Below are positions 8,616 to 17,545 of a stretch of DNA of 64,000 bases, piece after piece. Under the pieces are notes generated by a model. The model was not told the origin of the DNA. It saw only the letters and a list, made by a program, of their open reading frames with translations, and searched no databases. The stretch spans positions 682,001-746,000 of the forward strand of contig JAHRFE010000028.1 in the NCBI GenBank assembly GCA_019084245.1, read 5' to 3'. Positions within the stretch are counted from its first letter, which is position 1; each line of letters starts with the position of its first letter. Made by a program: the position numbers and the translations under genes. The DNA is from Hoeflea sp. (GTDB taxonomy: Bacteria > Pseudomonadota > Alphaproteobacteria > Rhizobiales > Rhizobiaceae).

Positions 8616-9726
8616 GACCGGCCCGCCTTGCCAAAGGAGACCCCGCCGGAGCCAGGATCACAAACCGGGCTGCGGCCTTGATCGACCCGGCCTTTTCACC
8701 GGCCGCGGGCCCCGAGCCGGCAAACAGATCGCCGCGCACCGGTCCGGTGATTGCTGTGCCCGTGTCCTGGGCGATCATCAGCCGGGCAAATGGCCGCTTC
8801 GCATCAAAATCCTCAAGCGTGGGCGCCGAAACAAAGATCGGCGTCCCGAAACTGTGGATGCGGCGGTCCACCGCAAGAGAACGCCCGGGTTCCAACGGAA
8901 CCTTGGCGGCGGCGACCGGACCCAGCCGCTCGTCCTCGACATCGGCTTCCCTGAAGAAGATGTAGGAGCGGTTCTCGCGCATCAGGAGATCGGCGCGCTC
9001 CGCACCCGCGGCCAACCAGTCGCGGATCGCAGCCATGGATACCGCCTCGGGGCAGATCTCACCGCGATCGACCAGCAATCGTCCGATGCCGGTGAAGGGA
9101 TGGCCGCTCTTGGCCGCATAGGTGATCCGCCTGACGCAGCCATCGGGAAAGCGCAGGCGGGCGCAGCCTTGCACATGGGCAAAGAACACATCAACTCTTG
9201 AAGCGGCCCAGGCAATCTCGAGACCCTGGCCATCGAACGCGCCGGTCTCGATCGCCTGGCGGTCAGGGCAAACCCGCGGCGCACCGCCGTCCTCGAGCAT
9301 GAAGGCATAGCCTTGCGGGATCGGATCGGGCGGTTGCGCGGGATCGGGGACTTTTACGAGATTGGCCGGCTGTCGCAAAAACGGAAACCGATAGCCGGAT
9401 TCACACCGCGTGCTGACATCGACATCCGGTTCGTAATAGCCGGTGACAAGCCCGTCGCGGGCGTCCGGACACAGGGCAACCGGCCGGAACCAGGTCTGAA
9501 AGAAGTTGCGGGCCAGGCCGTCCGATACATAGCCGGATTCTGCCAAAGCCGCAGTGTAGGCAGGCTCGAAGCCGGCGTGATCGAGACCGAGGGAGCCTGT
9601 CCGGTACGGCCCTGACTTCATGGCATGGCCGGCCGAGCGCCGAAACGCAGCGAAGGCCTGCGCCGGCGTATCATCCGCCCAGCCGGGAAGCGTTGAAAAC
9701 TCCTCCCGGCGGAGCGACAGTTCCAT
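8605..9726 (-). CDS. mltA: MltA-type lytic murein transglycosylase
   Basis: A 373-residue enzyme that cleaves peptidoglycan glycan strands to give 1,6-anhydro-muropeptides. The MltA domain is seen in GYYEPDVDVS, FFAHVQGCARLRF and GRLLVDRGEI; the C-terminal 3D domain carries the aspartates of MIAQDTGTAITGPVRGDLF. No clear lipoprotein signal or classical signal peptide is visible at the predicted start, which is odd for a periplasmic enzyme, so export or the start codon needs care. Its start overlaps the Tim44 stop by one base (TAATG). Confidence 0.92.
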   Translation of the reverse strand: MELSLRREEFSTLPGWADDTPAQAFAAFRRSAGHAMKSGPYRTGSLGLDHAGFEPAYTAALAESGYVSDGLARNFFQTWFRPVALCPDARDGLVTGYYEPDVDVSTRCESGYRFPFLRQPANLVKVPDPAQPPDPIPQGYAFMLEDGGAPRVCPDRQAIETGAFDGQGLEIAWAASRVDVFFAHVQGCARLRFPDGCVRRITYAAKSGHPFTGIGRLLVDRGEICPEAVSMAAIRDWLAAGAERADLLMRENRSYIFFREADVEDERLGPVAAAKVPLEPGRSLAVDRRIHSFGTPIFVSAPTLEDFDAKRPFARLMIAQDTGTAITGPVRGDLFAGSGPAAGEKAGSIKAAARFVILAPAGSPLARRAGHER

Positions 9727-10424
9727 TACTGATCGGCTTCCGTCGCGATCAGGCGCCAGTTCGGATCGCGCGAGCGGGTATCGCGGGCAAACGTCCAGAC
9801 ATCATTGACGTCGGTGACCTCCACCAGATCGCCTTCGATGACCTCGCCGTCCTTGTCGAGGGTGGCGGAAATCAGCTGGCTGACGATCCGCAGCGTGATG
9901 TTGGCTTCCGCGCCCTTCATCTCGGCCTGGATGATGCTGGATTTTTCAATGCCAACGAAATTCGACCGGACAACCTCGCCGCGCTTCTCGCGCTCATCGA
10001 TGGCCGCGACGAAACCGTCATAGACTTCCCGCGACAAAAGTCCCTTGAGGGTCTTGCGATCACCTTCCGCGAACGCCGACACGATCATCTCGTAGGCGGT
10101 GGTGGCTCCGGCGACAAACTCCTTCGGATCGAAGGTCGGATCGGCGGTCACCACTTCACGAAGACCCTTGTTGAGCTCGCTGCCCGGTTCCGCATAGGCA
10201 TCGACCGCGGCAAACGCATCAGTGTCTGCTGCGTCTCGGCCTCGGCGCGGCAAGGTGACGACTTTCGGGTCATCCATGCCTTCGGCAGCCTGGTCACGGC
10301 GGGCCATCTGGTCGCGCGGCGGGCGCTCATGCCCGGTCCGCTTGCCAAGCACAGACCGCAGCTGGACGAATATGATCACCGCCGCCACAAAAAAGAAGAA
10401 CGTCACAAAATCAAAGGAACCCAT
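9726..10424 (-). CDS. Tim44/TimA-domain membrane-anchored protein
   Basis: A 232-residue protein with one N-terminal transmembrane helix (FDFVTFFFFVAAVIIFVQL, about 4-22), a charged linker, and a C-terminal Tim44-like domain of about 150 residues (from DPTFDPKEFVAGATTAYEMI). In alphaproteobacteria such proteins are inner-membrane anchored and are relatives of the mitochondrial import factor Tim44. It is the first gene of the minus-strand set followed by MltA, Smr and XRE, and is divergent from fxsA across 130 bp. Confidence 0.88.
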   Translation of the reverse strand: MGSFDFVTFFFFVAAVIIFVQLRSVLGKRTGHERPPRDQMARRDQAAEGMDDPKVVTLPRRGRDAADTDAFAAVDAYAEPGSELNKGLREVVTADPTFDPKEFVAGATTAYEMIVSAFAEGDRKTLKGLLSREVYDGFVAAIDEREKRGEVVRSNFVGIEKSSIIQAEMKGAEANITLRIVSQLISATLDKDGEVIEGDLVEVTDVNDVWTFARDTRSRDPNWRLIATEADQ

Positions 10425-10554
10425 TCCCGCCTTCTTTCGGTTTCATCATTGCTCAGGATGCATATAATCCCCAAGAGCCGATCATTCAAATGGTCGATCA
10501 TTCTATTTCACACTGCCTGTATACACGGGCCGGGCCGATTGCGGACACCAAAGC

Positions 10555-11124
10555 ATGAGATTTTCCGTTATTCCGTTTTTTCTGCTCGTCGTGCCGATGG
10601 CCGAAATCGCGGCGTTTGTCGTCATTGGCGGGCAGATTGGTGTCTGGGCGACTCTCGGAATGGTGCTTCTCACCGCCATCATAGGGAGCTTTTTGCTCAG
10701 GTGGCAGGGAATTGGCCTGTTCAACCGGATCAATGCGGAAATGCGCGCCAACCGTATTCCGGGCCGTGATCTTGTTCATGGCGTCATGATCCTGATTGCC
10801 GGCGTGCTGCTGCTGACGCCGGGATTTGTCACTGATTCCCTCGGCTTCCTGCTGTTCGTGCCCGCCGTCAGGGATTCTGTCTGGCGTCTGGTCAAGGGTC
10901 GCGTTGTTGTTCAAACAATGTCGGCCGGCTTTGGTTCCGGAGCGCGCCCATCCGGCATGGATCCCAGAGGCGGGGTCAGGCCCGACGGTGTGGTGGATCT
11001 CGATGAGGATGAGTTCGAACGTCACAACGAGAGGGACTCGCCCTGGTCGGAAGACAGCGAGCGCTTGACAAAACCCGACAAAGGGCCTGACCGGCAAGGC
11101 GGAGGCAGTGCAAACGGGTTGTAA
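10555..11124 (+). CDS. fxsA: FxsA-family cytoplasmic membrane protein
   Basis: A 189-residue FxsA protein with hydrophobic segments at about 5-45 (IPFFLLVVPMAEIAAFVVIG and the following GMVLLTAIIGSFLL) and about 78-100 (GVLLLTPGFVTDSLGFLL), including the typical LTPGFVTDxLGFLL pattern. The C-terminal 70 residues are hydrophilic and acidic. In E. coli, FxsA (YjeG) overproduction relieves F-plasmid exclusion of phage T7; the native role is unclear. It precedes secB on the same strand with an 80-bp gap. Confidence 0.92.
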   Translation: MRFSVIPFFLLVVPMAEIAAFVVIGGQIGVWATLGMVLLTAIIGSFLLRWQGIGLFNRINAEMRANRIPGRDLVHGVMILIAGVLLLTPGFVTDSLGFLLFVPAVRDSVWRLVKGRVVVQTMSAGFGSGARPSGMDPRGGVRPDGVVDLDEDEFERHNERDSPWSEDSERLTKPDKGPDRQGGGSANGL

Positions 11125-11204
11125 GCCGGGCGACGAAATGCTAGCCCATGCCGGACAATTTTCCGGACGACCGCACAGGCGGATGAAAAACAGGGAAGAG
11201 CCAA

Positions 11205-11720
11205 ATGGCAAAGACGACGACCGACAAGAGCGCTGGCGCGGCAACTGATTCAAAGGGCAATGGCGAAGCCGCGACACTGAATGTCTTGGCGCAATACATC
11301 AAGGATTTGTCCTTTGAAAACCCCGGCGCGCCAAAATCTCTTGGTCCGCGCGAAAAAGCGCCCAACATCAACATCAACGTCAATGTGAATGCCAATCCGA
11401 TCAGCGAGACGGAATTCGATGTTCTTCTGACGATGAGTGCTGAAGCAAAATCCGGCGACGCTGTCGTTTTCAATGTCGAGCTGGTCTATGGCGGTGTCTT
11501 CCGGGTAGCGAACTTCCCGCAGGAGCACATGCTGCCGCTGCTGTTCATCGAATGCCCGCGCATTCTGTTCCCGTTTGCCCGTCAGATCATTGCTGACGCA
11601 ACCCGCAATGGCGGCTTTCCACCGCTGTTGATCGACCCGATCGATTTCGGTCAGATGTTCCAGCAGCGCATGGCCGAGGAAAAGACCAAGGCGCAGGTTG
11701 CGGCCAACCAGGTCAATTAA
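11205..11720 (+). CDS. secB: SecB protein-export chaperone
   Basis: A 171-residue tetrameric chaperone that keeps precursors unfolded and hands them to SecA. The SecB core starts at [16 protein letters not shown] and continues through [14 protein letters not shown] and the C-terminal [14 protein letters not shown] segment. An alphaproteobacterial-type N-terminal extension precedes the core. GGAAGAG lies just before the ATG. A short hairpin (11151-11166, CCGGA/TCCGG) separates it from fxsA, and a strong terminator follows. Confidence 0.97.
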   Translation: MAKTTTDKSAGAATDSKGNGEAATLNVLAQYIKDLSFENPGAPKSLGPREKAPNININVNVNANPISETEFDVLLTMSAEAKSGDAVVFNVELVYGGVFRVANFPQEHMLPLLFIECPRILFPFARQIIADATRNGGFPPLLIDPIDFGQMFQQRMAEEKTKAQVAANQVN

Positions 11721-11725
11721 ATCTC

Positions 11726-11745
11726 AAGGGGCCGACAAAGCCCCT
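11726..11745 (+). repeat. Small hairpin just after secB
   Basis: AGGGGC at 11726-11731 pairs with GCCCCT at 11740-11745 around an eight-base loop, starting five bases after the secB stop. It lacks a T-tract and precedes the stronger terminator at 11757, so it may protect the 3' end of the message or simply be part of the terminator region. Confidence 0.5.
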
Positions 11746-11756
11746 GTCTGATCAAG

Positions 11757-11793
11757 TGCCGCCCCGAGGGAACTGCCTGGGGCGGCATTTTTT
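11757..11793 (+). terminator. Rho-independent terminator of secB
   Basis: TGCCGCCCC (11757-11765) pairs perfectly with GGGGCGGCA (11779-11787) across a 13-base loop and is followed by a run of six T (11788-11793). This is a canonical intrinsic terminator on the plus strand, about 40 bases after secB. The remaining gap to dnaQ (11794-11915) holds nothing I can name. Confidence 0.9.
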
Positions 11794-11915
11794 GTTCTGG
11801 CCCAGATTTGCCGGGGTTCGCAGGTCCGGAATTCCTGTCCGACCTTGGAAACTGGAAGAGCGGATCCGTACTCGGGGTATGGAATGCGATCTCAACCCAG
11901 CTCGGGTGTCCCGTT

Positions 11916-12611
11916 TCAGCCGGACTTGCGCCACAGGGCTTCCGCGCCGATACGGTCGACAAGGGCTGCATGCGCCTGAATGTCCGACGCGCTCACCCTT
12001 GGCGGCAGAGGAGTCGGCCGTTCGCCGATGACGACAACCTCGTCATCTGAACTGCGCTCCACTTCGACCGTGGTGCTTGCCGACAGGCCAAGGGCCGCCT
12101 GACGGCCGCCGAGCATCTCGATATATACATCCGTAAGCAGTTCGGCATCCAGAAGCGCGCCGTGTTTGGAGCGGTGGGAATTGTCGATGCCATAGCGGCG
12201 GCAAAGCGCGTCGAGGCTGTTGGGACCCATCGGGTGACGGCGGCGGGCAAGCGCCAGTGTGTCAATCACCAGATCAGCCGCGACCGGCGGCCGGCCAAGA
12301 CGCCTGTATTCGGAATTGAGAAATCCCATGTCGAAAGTCGCGTTGTGGGCGACATAATGCGCCCCCTCAAAGAATGCCGCTATCTCTTCCGCCACATCGG
12401 CAAACACCGGCTTGTCGGCCAGGAAGGCATCGGTGATGCCATGCACGGCAAGCGCGTCGGGATGCACCTTGCGACCATCGGGATTGATGAACAGGTGCAG
12501 CGAACGGCCGGTCGGGAACTGGTTCTCGAGCTCGATGCAGCCTATTTCGATGATCCGATCCGTCTGGTTATCCAGCCCGGTGGTCTCGGTGTCGAAAACA
12601 ATCTCACGCAT
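11916..12611 (-). CDS. dnaQ: DNA polymerase III epsilon subunit (3'-5' proofreading exonuclease)
   Basis: A 231-residue DEDDh exonuclease that proofreads for the replicative polymerase. Metal and catalytic residues are D7 and E9 (FDTETTG), D94 (HNATFDMGF), H150 and D155 (KHGALLDAE). The C-terminal 60 residues are a linker and tail expected to contact the alpha subunit. It overlaps coaE by eight bases and lies in the minus-strand run dnaQ-coaE-aroE-maf-ppsR read from ppsR downward, close to the proposed origin. Confidence 0.96.
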   Translation of the reverse strand: MREIVFDTETTGLDNQTDRIIEIGCIELENQFPTGRSLHLFINPDGRKVHPDALAVHGITDAFLADKPVFADVAEEIAAFFEGAHYVAHNATFDMGFLNSEYRRLGRPPVAADLVIDTLALARRRHPMGPNSLDALCRRYGIDNSHRSKHGALLDAELLTDVYIEMLGGRQAALGLSASTTVEVERSSDDEVVVIGERPTPLPPRVSASDIQAHAALVDRIGAEALWRKSG

Positions 12612-13212
12612 CTTGTCGGCTCCGCTGCTTTGAGCCCTTCAGCTCTTCGACGATATCGGCAACCTGTTGTCTCGCCGCATCGATCCCATTGCCGGTGTCG
12701 ATGACATAATCAGCGCGTTGACGCTTGTCAGCGTCGGGCGTCTGGCGGGACAGGATAGCGGCGAATTTCGCCTCCGTCATTCCAGCGCGCGCAAGTACCC
12801 GTTCGCGCTGGATCTCCGGCGCGCAGCTGACGACGACGATACGGTCAACCCGATCCGCTGCGCCGGTTTCGAACAGCAGCGGGATATCAAGCACCACCAT
12901 GGGCTCGCCCCGAGAGCGCGCCCGGGCAATGAATTCCTGCTCGCGCGCCCGCACCAGCGGATGAATGATGGCTTCAAGCCGGGCAAAACCATCGGGCGCG
13001 GCCATCAATTGTTCCGACAAGAGCCTGCGATCAACCACGCCATCGGGCGCAGTGCCCGGAAATGCCTCTTCAATGAGGGGCGCTGCCTCGCCTTCGTAAA
13101 GCTGATGCACGACCGCGTCCGCGCTGTTGACCGGGATGCCCATGGCCTCGAACATTTCAGCCGTTGTCGATTTGCCCATGCCGATTGAGCCGGTCAGTCC
13201 GATGATGATCAT
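12604..13212 (-). CDS. coaE: Dephospho-CoA kinase
   Basis: A 202-residue P-loop kinase catalysing the last step of coenzyme A synthesis. The P-loop GSIGMGKS is at residues 8-15, and the LDIPLLFETG motif of the family follows. A longer frame extends upstream to 13284, but the ATG at 13212 gives the standard N-terminus [11 protein letters not shown] and overlaps the aroE stop as ATGA, so I start there. Its end overlaps dnaQ by eight bases. Confidence 0.96.
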   Translation of the reverse strand: MIIIGLTGSIGMGKSTTAEMFEAMGIPVNSADAVVHQLYEGEAAPLIEEAFPGTAPDGVVDRRLLSEQLMAAPDGFARLEAIIHPLVRAREQEFIARARSRGEPMVVLDIPLLFETGAADRVDRIVVVSCAPEIQRERVLARAGMTEAKFAAILSRQTPDADKRQRADYVIDTGNGIDAARQQVADIVEELKGSKQRSRQDA

Positions 13213-14060
13213 GCCTTGGTCTCCATGTCCGAGATGATCAGTCGGCGCAATTCCGGGGTGACTTGCGGCCTGACCCCGAACCATCTTTCAAATCCCGGCA
13301 CCGCCTGGTGCAGGAGCATGCCCAGCCCATCGACAGTGGCCAGGCCCTGCCGCTTGGCCATCGAAAGCAAGGGCGTTTCCAGCGGAACATAGACGATGTC
13401 GGTGACCAGCGCCTTGTCGGACATGACCGTGAAATCGATGTGTGGCGTTTCCGTTCCGCCCATTCCGAGCGACGTCGTGTTGACGAACAGGTCAGCTCCC
13501 CTGACCAGATCCTGCAGGCTGTCCAGTCCCCAGCCCTTCACCCGCGGACCGAACCGGTCGGCGAGGGCCCGGGCTCGGGCTTCGGTGCGGTTGGCAAGGG
13601 CGATCGAATCGAAGCCGCGGTTCAGCAATGCATGAATGACTGCTCGGCTGGCGCCGCCGGCACCGAGAATGACAGCCGCTTTTCCAGTGTCCCAACCTGG
13701 GGCGGCTTCATCGAGATTGGCGGCAAAGCCATGGGTATCGGTGTTTGTCGCCAGCAGCCGGCCATCTTCGAGCCACAGCGTGTTGGCCGCGCCGATGTCG
13801 CGGGCAGTGGGATCGGCCTCGTCGACCAGATCGAGGATCGCTTCCTTGTGCGGAATGGTGACGTTGCCGCCGCAGAAACCGGATGTTCCATCCTTTAGTG
13901 CAGCGACAAAGGTTGTGAGGTCTGATGCCGTGACTGCAACCGGATCATACCCGCCAGCAAGACCAGCGCTTTCAAGCCAGTATCGGTGGATCAGCGGAGA
14001 CCGTGAATGGCTGATCGGATCACCGATGATAAAGGCCCGCCGGTCAAGCGTACTAGCCAT
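13209..14060 (-). CDS. aroE: Shikimate dehydrogenase
   Basis: A 283-residue NADP-dependent enzyme reducing 3-dehydroshikimate in aromatic amino acid synthesis. The shikimate-binding SHSRSP motif is at 18-22, catalytic K72 lies in NVTIPHKEA and D108 in ATNTDTHG; the nucleotide loop is GAGGASRAV. Length fits AroE. It overlaps maf by eight bases upstream and coaE by four downstream, a compact coupled run. Confidence 0.96.
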   Translation of the reverse strand: MASTLDRRAFIIGDPISHSRSPLIHRYWLESAGLAGGYDPVAVTASDLTTFVAALKDGTSGFCGGNVTIPHKEAILDLVDEADPTARDIGAANTLWLEDGRLLATNTDTHGFAANLDEAAPGWDTGKAAVILGAGGASRAVIHALLNRGFDSIALANRTEARARALADRFGPRVKGWGLDSLQDLVRGADLFVNTTSLGMGGTETPHIDFTVMSDKALVTDIVYVPLETPLLSMAKRQGLATVDGLGMLLHQAVPGFERWFGVRPQVTPELRRLIISDMETKA

Positions 14061-14646
14061 CGATAGCCCCCAGGTCCCGCAATTGCGACAGCAGAGGCAT
14101 CAGTGGCAATCCGATGATGGTAAAATAATCCCCTTCGAAACGATCGAACAGCTGAATGCCTTGGCCTTCGAACTGATAGGCGCCAACGGAAGAGAGAGCT
14201 CTATCCCCGACATGGGACAGATGGCGGCCGATGAAGCCGGGATCGAGTTGTCGCATGGTCATGCGCGCAATCGAGACATGGCGCCAGATGGTCTCGCCGT
14301 CCCGCGCCAGGACCACGGCGCTGTTGAGTTCGTGCGTGCGGCCCGAGAGATCCAGCAACCGACGGCGCGCCTGCTCCATGTCCTCGGGTTTGTGGAAGAC
14401 ATCGCCATCAAGCGACAGGGTCTGGTCCGATCCGATGACGAGTGCGCCGGGGTTCCGGCTTGAGACATCCTGGGCCTTTGCTTCTGCGAGAATCAGGGCC
14501 GTGTCTTCCGCATCCAGGCCTTGGAGCGTCTGCTCGATGGCGCGCTCATCCACGAGGGCGGGCTCAACGTCAAAAGACAGCCCTGCATTTGCCAGCAAAG
14601 CTTTTCTGTAGGGACTCGCCGAGGCGAGCACGAGGCGCGGCGCCAT
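14053..14646 (-). CDS. maf: Maf-family nucleotide pyrophosphatase
   Basis: A 197-residue Maf/Ham1-fold house-cleaning enzyme that hydrolyses noncanonical or modified nucleoside triphosphates. The substrate loop [12 protein letters not shown] is at the N-terminus and the catalytic [10 protein letters not shown] motif is in the middle. An upstream in-frame extension to 14736 is possible; the ATG at 14646 is preferred because GGAGAC lies just upstream and it gives the standard [11 protein letters not shown] start. It overlaps aroE by eight bases. Confidence 0.93.
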   Translation of the reverse strand: MAPRLVLASASPYRKALLANAGLSFDVEPALVDERAIEQTLQGLDAEDTALILAEAKAQDVSSRNPGALVIGSDQTLSLDGDVFHKPEDMEQARRRLLDLSGRTHELNSAVVLARDGETIWRHVSIARMTMRQLDPGFIGRHLSHVGDRALSSVGAYQFEGQGIQLFDRFEGDYFTIIGLPLMPLLSQLRDLGAIDG

Positions 14647-14686
14647 GAGTGTCTCCTGAATAATGTCTCTGACCGATGTCACCGGG

Positions 14687-15508
14687 TTAGCGCCACTTTG
14701 GCCGCAAGGCAAGGATTGCAGCGGCCGTCTCCTCAATCGAACGGCGGGTCACGTCGATGACAGGCCAGTTGTGCCGTTCGCACAGCGATCTCGCATATTT
14801 CAGTTCTTCACTGATCAGCGCACGATCAGTGTAATGATCGCCCTGATATCCAGCCGTTGCGCCCAACACCCGGTTTTGCCGAACCTGAGAAATCCGTTCG
14901 ACCGATGCGATGAGGCCGACAACAAGCGGCTTCTTAGCCTCGATCAAGGCCTCGGGAAGCGGTACCCCGTAGACGATCGGAATATTGGCGGTCTTAATGC
15001 CGCGGTTTGCCAGATAGATGCTGGTCGGTGTTTTCGAGGTTCGGCTGATGCCGAGAATCACAAGATCGGCCTCGTCAAAATCGGCCGGCAACTGGCCGTC
15101 ATCATGGTCCAGGGTGAAATTCAAAGCATCGATACGCTTGAAATACTCCTCGCCCATCGTGTGTTGCGCCCCGACGCGCCGGCGTGAGGGCGCGCCAAGA
15201 TAGGTCTGGAACACGTTGATGACCGGTTCGAGCACCGAGACGCTGGGCAGACCCATGTCCCGGCATTTCAGTTCGATGATGGCAGACAGTTCCGCGTCGA
15301 CGATGGTGTAAAGCACGATCCCCGGCGCGCCATCGATGGCGTCGAGCACGGCGAACAATTGCTTGCGGGTGCGGATCAGTGGGTAGACGTGCTCCAGTGC
15401 CTGGGCGCCCTGGAATTGTGCAGCGGCGGCGCGGCCGGCGGCCATCAGGGTCTCGCCGGTCGAATCGGAGATGAGGTGCAGGTGGAAATAGTTTTTTGTC
15501 TGCTCCAC
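14687..15508 (-). CDS. ppsR: Pyruvate phosphate dikinase regulatory protein (DUF299; bifunctional kinase/phosphorylase)
   Basis: A 273-residue regulatory protein of the DUF299 family, which phosphorylates and dephosphorylates PPDK (or PEP synthase in enterobacteria) using ADP and phosphate. The P-loop-like GISRTSKT is at 153-160, preceded by FDEADLVIL. The start is a GTG at 15508 with GGAG several bases upstream. The gene faces away from hemE; in Caulobacter and relatives, a gene of this family and hemE flank the replication origin, and the same gap here has origin-like motifs. Confidence 0.93.
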   Translation of the reverse strand: MEQTKNYFHLHLISDSTGETLMAAGRAAAAQFQGAQALEHVYPLIRTRKQLFAVLDAIDGAPGIVLYTIVDAELSAIIELKCRDMGLPSVSVLEPVINVFQTYLGAPSRRRVGAQHTMGEEYFKRIDALNFTLDHDDGQLPADFDEADLVILGISRTSKTPTSIYLANRGIKTANIPIVYGVPLPEALIEAKKPLVVGLIASVERISQVRQNRVLGATAGYQGDHYTDRALISEELKYARSLCERHNWPVIDVTRRSIEETAAAILALRPKWR

Positions 15509-15726
15509 AGGATTCTCCGTGGCATGTTGATAAAGCGGGACAGAGGTGAGCTAAGGGGCAGCGGGGTCCGAATGCAAGGGATAACCCGGCAGGTTCTCCA
15601 CATCGGCAGTCCTCATGACAGTTTTGGAGGGGTTATGACCTGGTTTGTGGAAAATTTCATGCAGCGCCATTCAGGTGAAATGCTCGGCCAGCCGAATTGC
15701 CTGAATCCAAAAGCTTTTTGGAGAGC

Positions 15727-15770
15727 TGACACTCATGGTGTCAAATCGGATTGTCCTTCCGGTTTGACAC
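15727..15770. repeat. Triple GTGTCA/TGACAC element in the oriC gap
   Basis: TGACAC (15727-15732) and GTGTCA (15738-15743) form a perfect six-base dyad with a five-base spacer. A third copy, TTTGACAC (15763-15770), is an inverted match to GTGTCAAA (15738-15745). The spacing suggests a repeated protein-binding half-site. No known alphaproteobacterial origin-binding factor with this recognition sequence comes to mind. Confidence 0.6.
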
Positions 15771-15798
15771 GGTTTATATGGGCAAGCTGTGGACGGGC

Positions 15799-15807
15799 TG
15801 TGGATAA
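15799..15807. promoter_or_regulatory. Perfect DnaA box
   Basis: TGTGGATAA is the exact complement of the canonical TTATCCACA box. It lies 77 bases upstream of the hemE ATG and three bases from a degenerate same-orientation box at 15788-15796. Confidence 0.8.
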
Positions 15808-15883
15808 ATCGCAATCCCCGTAAAACACAGAGTCTAAGAATCAGAATCCTAAATCAATAAGGATTTGTTTTAAGGAAGTGGTG

Positions 15884-16924
15884 ATGACCAAAGCTGGTGA
15901 ACGCAAGGTGATGAAGGTCCTGGCTGGGGAGACCGTGTTTCCGCCACCTGTCTGGCTGATGCGACAGGCTGGGCGGTATTTGCCGGAGTACCGGGCAACG
16001 CGGGCGAAGGCGAAGGGCTTTCTCGATCTGTGTTACACGCCTGACCTGGCCGTCGAAGTCACGATGCAGCCGATCCGCCGGTTCGGCTTTGATGCGGCCA
16101 TCCTGTTTTCCGATATCCTGGTCATTCCAGATGCTCTTGACCGGAATGTGCGGTTTGTCGAAGGCACCGGACCTCTGATGGATCCGATAACGCCTGAGGG
16201 TATTGCTGGGCTGAACGCAGCTGGCATGCATGCGCATCTTGCTCCGGTCTATGAGACGGTCCGGCGGTTGCGTGCCGAGCTGCCTGCGGAAACCACGTTG
16301 CTGGGCTTCTGTGGCGCCCCGTGGACAGTCGCCACCTACATGATCGCAGGCCACGGAACGCCGGACCAGGCGCCGGCGCGGCTGTTCGCGATGCAGCACC
16401 CCGAAGCGTTTGCGGCGCTGCTCGATCTGCTCTCGGAGATTTCAACGGACTATCTGATTGCCCAGATCGATGCCGGCGCGGATGCGGTGCAGATCTTTGA
16501 TTCCTGGGCCGGGGTCTTGAGTGAACGCGATTTTGCGAAATTCTCCATCGGGCCGGTGAAGCGCATGGTGGATCGCATCCGCAAGGAACGGCCGGGTGTG
16601 CCGGTGATCGGGTTTGCCAAGGGCGCCGGCGCGTTGCTGGAGAATTACCGTACGGCAACCGGGGTCGATTGCGTCGGGCTGGATTGGACGGTTCCCGCCA
16701 GGCTTGGCCGGCAGATACAGGCCGGTGGCGCGGTCCAGGGTAATCTTGATCCGCTGCGCATGGTTGCGGGTGGCAAGGCGCTTGATGAAGGCGTTGATGA
16801 AGTGCTTGAGACCCTTGGTGACGGTCCGCTGATCTTCAATCTCGGGCACGGGATCACGCCGCAGGCGGATCCGGAAAACGTGACCCGTCTGATGCAGCGG
16901 ATCAGAGGTGCTGAGAAACGCTGA
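15884..16924 (+). CDS. hemE: Uroporphyrinogen decarboxylase
   Basis: A 346-residue enzyme decarboxylating uroporphyrinogen III to coproporphyrinogen III in heme synthesis. The N-terminal signature [17 protein letters not shown] (about 21-37) carries the substrate-binding Arg and Asp-loop region, followed by [13 protein letters not shown] with the key aspartate. GTG codons at 15878 and 15881 are in frame, but AAGGAAG at 15872-15878 is correctly spaced for the ATG at 15884. hemJ overlaps by one base (TGATG). Its promoter must lie in the proposed origin, so transcription and initiation may interact. Confidence 0.97.
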   Translation: MTKAGERKVMKVLAGETVFPPPVWLMRQAGRYLPEYRATRAKAKGFLDLCYTPDLAVEVTMQPIRRFGFDAAILFSDILVIPDALDRNVRFVEGTGPLMDPITPEGIAGLNAAGMHAHLAPVYETVRRLRAELPAETTLLGFCGAPWTVATYMIAGHGTPDQAPARLFAMQHPEAFAALLDLLSEISTDYLIAQIDAGADAVQIFDSWAGVLSERDFAKFSIGPVKRMVDRIRKERPGVPVIGFAKGAGALLENYRTATGVDCVGLDWTVPARLGRQIQAGGAVQGNLDPLRMVAGGKALDEGVDEVLETLGDGPLIFNLGHGITPQADPENVTRLMQRIRGAEKR

Positions 16925-17466
16925 TGTCAGACAAGGCGACAAGTGCGAGTGAAGGCAGCAAGGCCCGGCTGAAAGCCTATGTGTCTGTTGGGGCGGTGGT
17001 GATCCTGGCGCTGCTTGCCTGGTGGTTCGATCCGGACTGGCTTTACGGCTGGCTCAAGGTGCTGCACGTGGTCGCGGTGATTTCCTGGATGGTCGGGCTG
17101 TTCTATCTGCCGCGGTTGTTTGTCTATCATGCCGATGCGCCAACCGGCAGCGAGCCTGCAACGACCTTCGTGGTGATGGAACAACGGCTTGTCAAAGTGA
17201 TCATGACACCGGCCATGATGGTGTCATGGGTGGTTGGCCTCTGGCTCGCCTGGAGCGGCTTCGGCTTCCTGGGTCTGTGGTTGTGGATCAAGATCGCCGG
17301 GGTCGTCGGGCTCACGGTGTTTCACGTGTATCTCAGCCGGGCGGCGCGAAAATTTGCTGCCGGCCAGAACACCATGACCGCCCGGCAATGGCGCATGGCC
17401 AATGAAATCCCGACCGTGCTGATGATCGTCGTGATCATCATGGTGATCATCAAGCCCTTTGCCTGA
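16924..17466 (+). CDS. hemJ: HemJ protoporphyrinogen IX oxidase
   Basis: A 180-residue membrane protein that oxidises protoporphyrinogen IX, replacing HemG/HemY in most alphaproteobacteria. Four hydrophobic helices are visible, beginning with [15 protein letters not shown]; the conserved histidine lies in [17 protein letters not shown] and the conserved lysine in [12 protein letters not shown]. The family's usual length is about 140-180. It is coupled to hemE by a TGATG overlap, placing two heme steps on one transcript. Confidence 0.93.
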   Translation: MSDKATSASEGSKARLKAYVSVGAVVILALLAWWFDPDWLYGWLKVLHVVAVISWMVGLFYLPRLFVYHADAPTGSEPATTFVVMEQRLVKVIMTPAMMVSWVVGLWLAWSGFGFLGLWLWIKIAGVVGLTVFHVYLSRAARKFAAGQNTMTARQWRMANEIPTVLMIVVIIMVIIKPFA

Positions 17467-17531
17467 TCTGGCGGCAATGTCCCTATTCGGCTCGCTGTGG
17501 CTTCACTTTGCCGCATGACGGGGCTTGCAGC

Positions 17532-17545
17532 GTTTCACGTGAATC
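17532..17545. other. parS: parS-like ParB binding site upstream of rho
   Basis: GTTTCACGTGAATC matches the 14-base parS core GTTTCACGTGAAAC except at one position. It lies in the gap between hemJ and rho, about 1.7 kb from the proposed origin and about 2.7 kb before the main parS cluster. Confidence 0.65.

Larger units (their letters stand above)
15509..15883. other. oriC: Candidate chromosomal replication origin (oriC) between ppsR and hemE
   Basis: A 375-bp gene-free gap. DnaA-box candidates are TTCTCCACA (15594-15602, one mismatch), TGTGGAAAA (15646-15654, one mismatch), TGTGGACGG (15788-15796, two mismatches) and a perfect TGTGGATAA (15799-15807). Five GANTC sites occur (15511, 15703, 15830, 15838, 15844), the last three within 19 bases. 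TGACAC/GTGTCA elements recur at 15727-15770, and an A/T-rich dyad (AATCCT 15845-15850, AGGATT 15860-15865) precedes hemE. Family knowledge supports it: alphaproteobacterial origins often lie next to hemE. No full CtrA site was seen. This is inference from context and motifs. Confidence 0.72.

Noticed and set aside
15841-15883. IHF site or CtrA box in the AT-rich end of the origin candidate
   Set aside because: AATCAA is present but the second IHF element has the wrong spacing, and no TTAA-N7-TTAA pair occurs.
17318-17333. TGTTTCACGTGTATCT within hemJ as another parS site
   Set aside because: The left half is perfect but the right half has three mismatches, and it is in coding sequence with no palindromic symmetry; probably chance.
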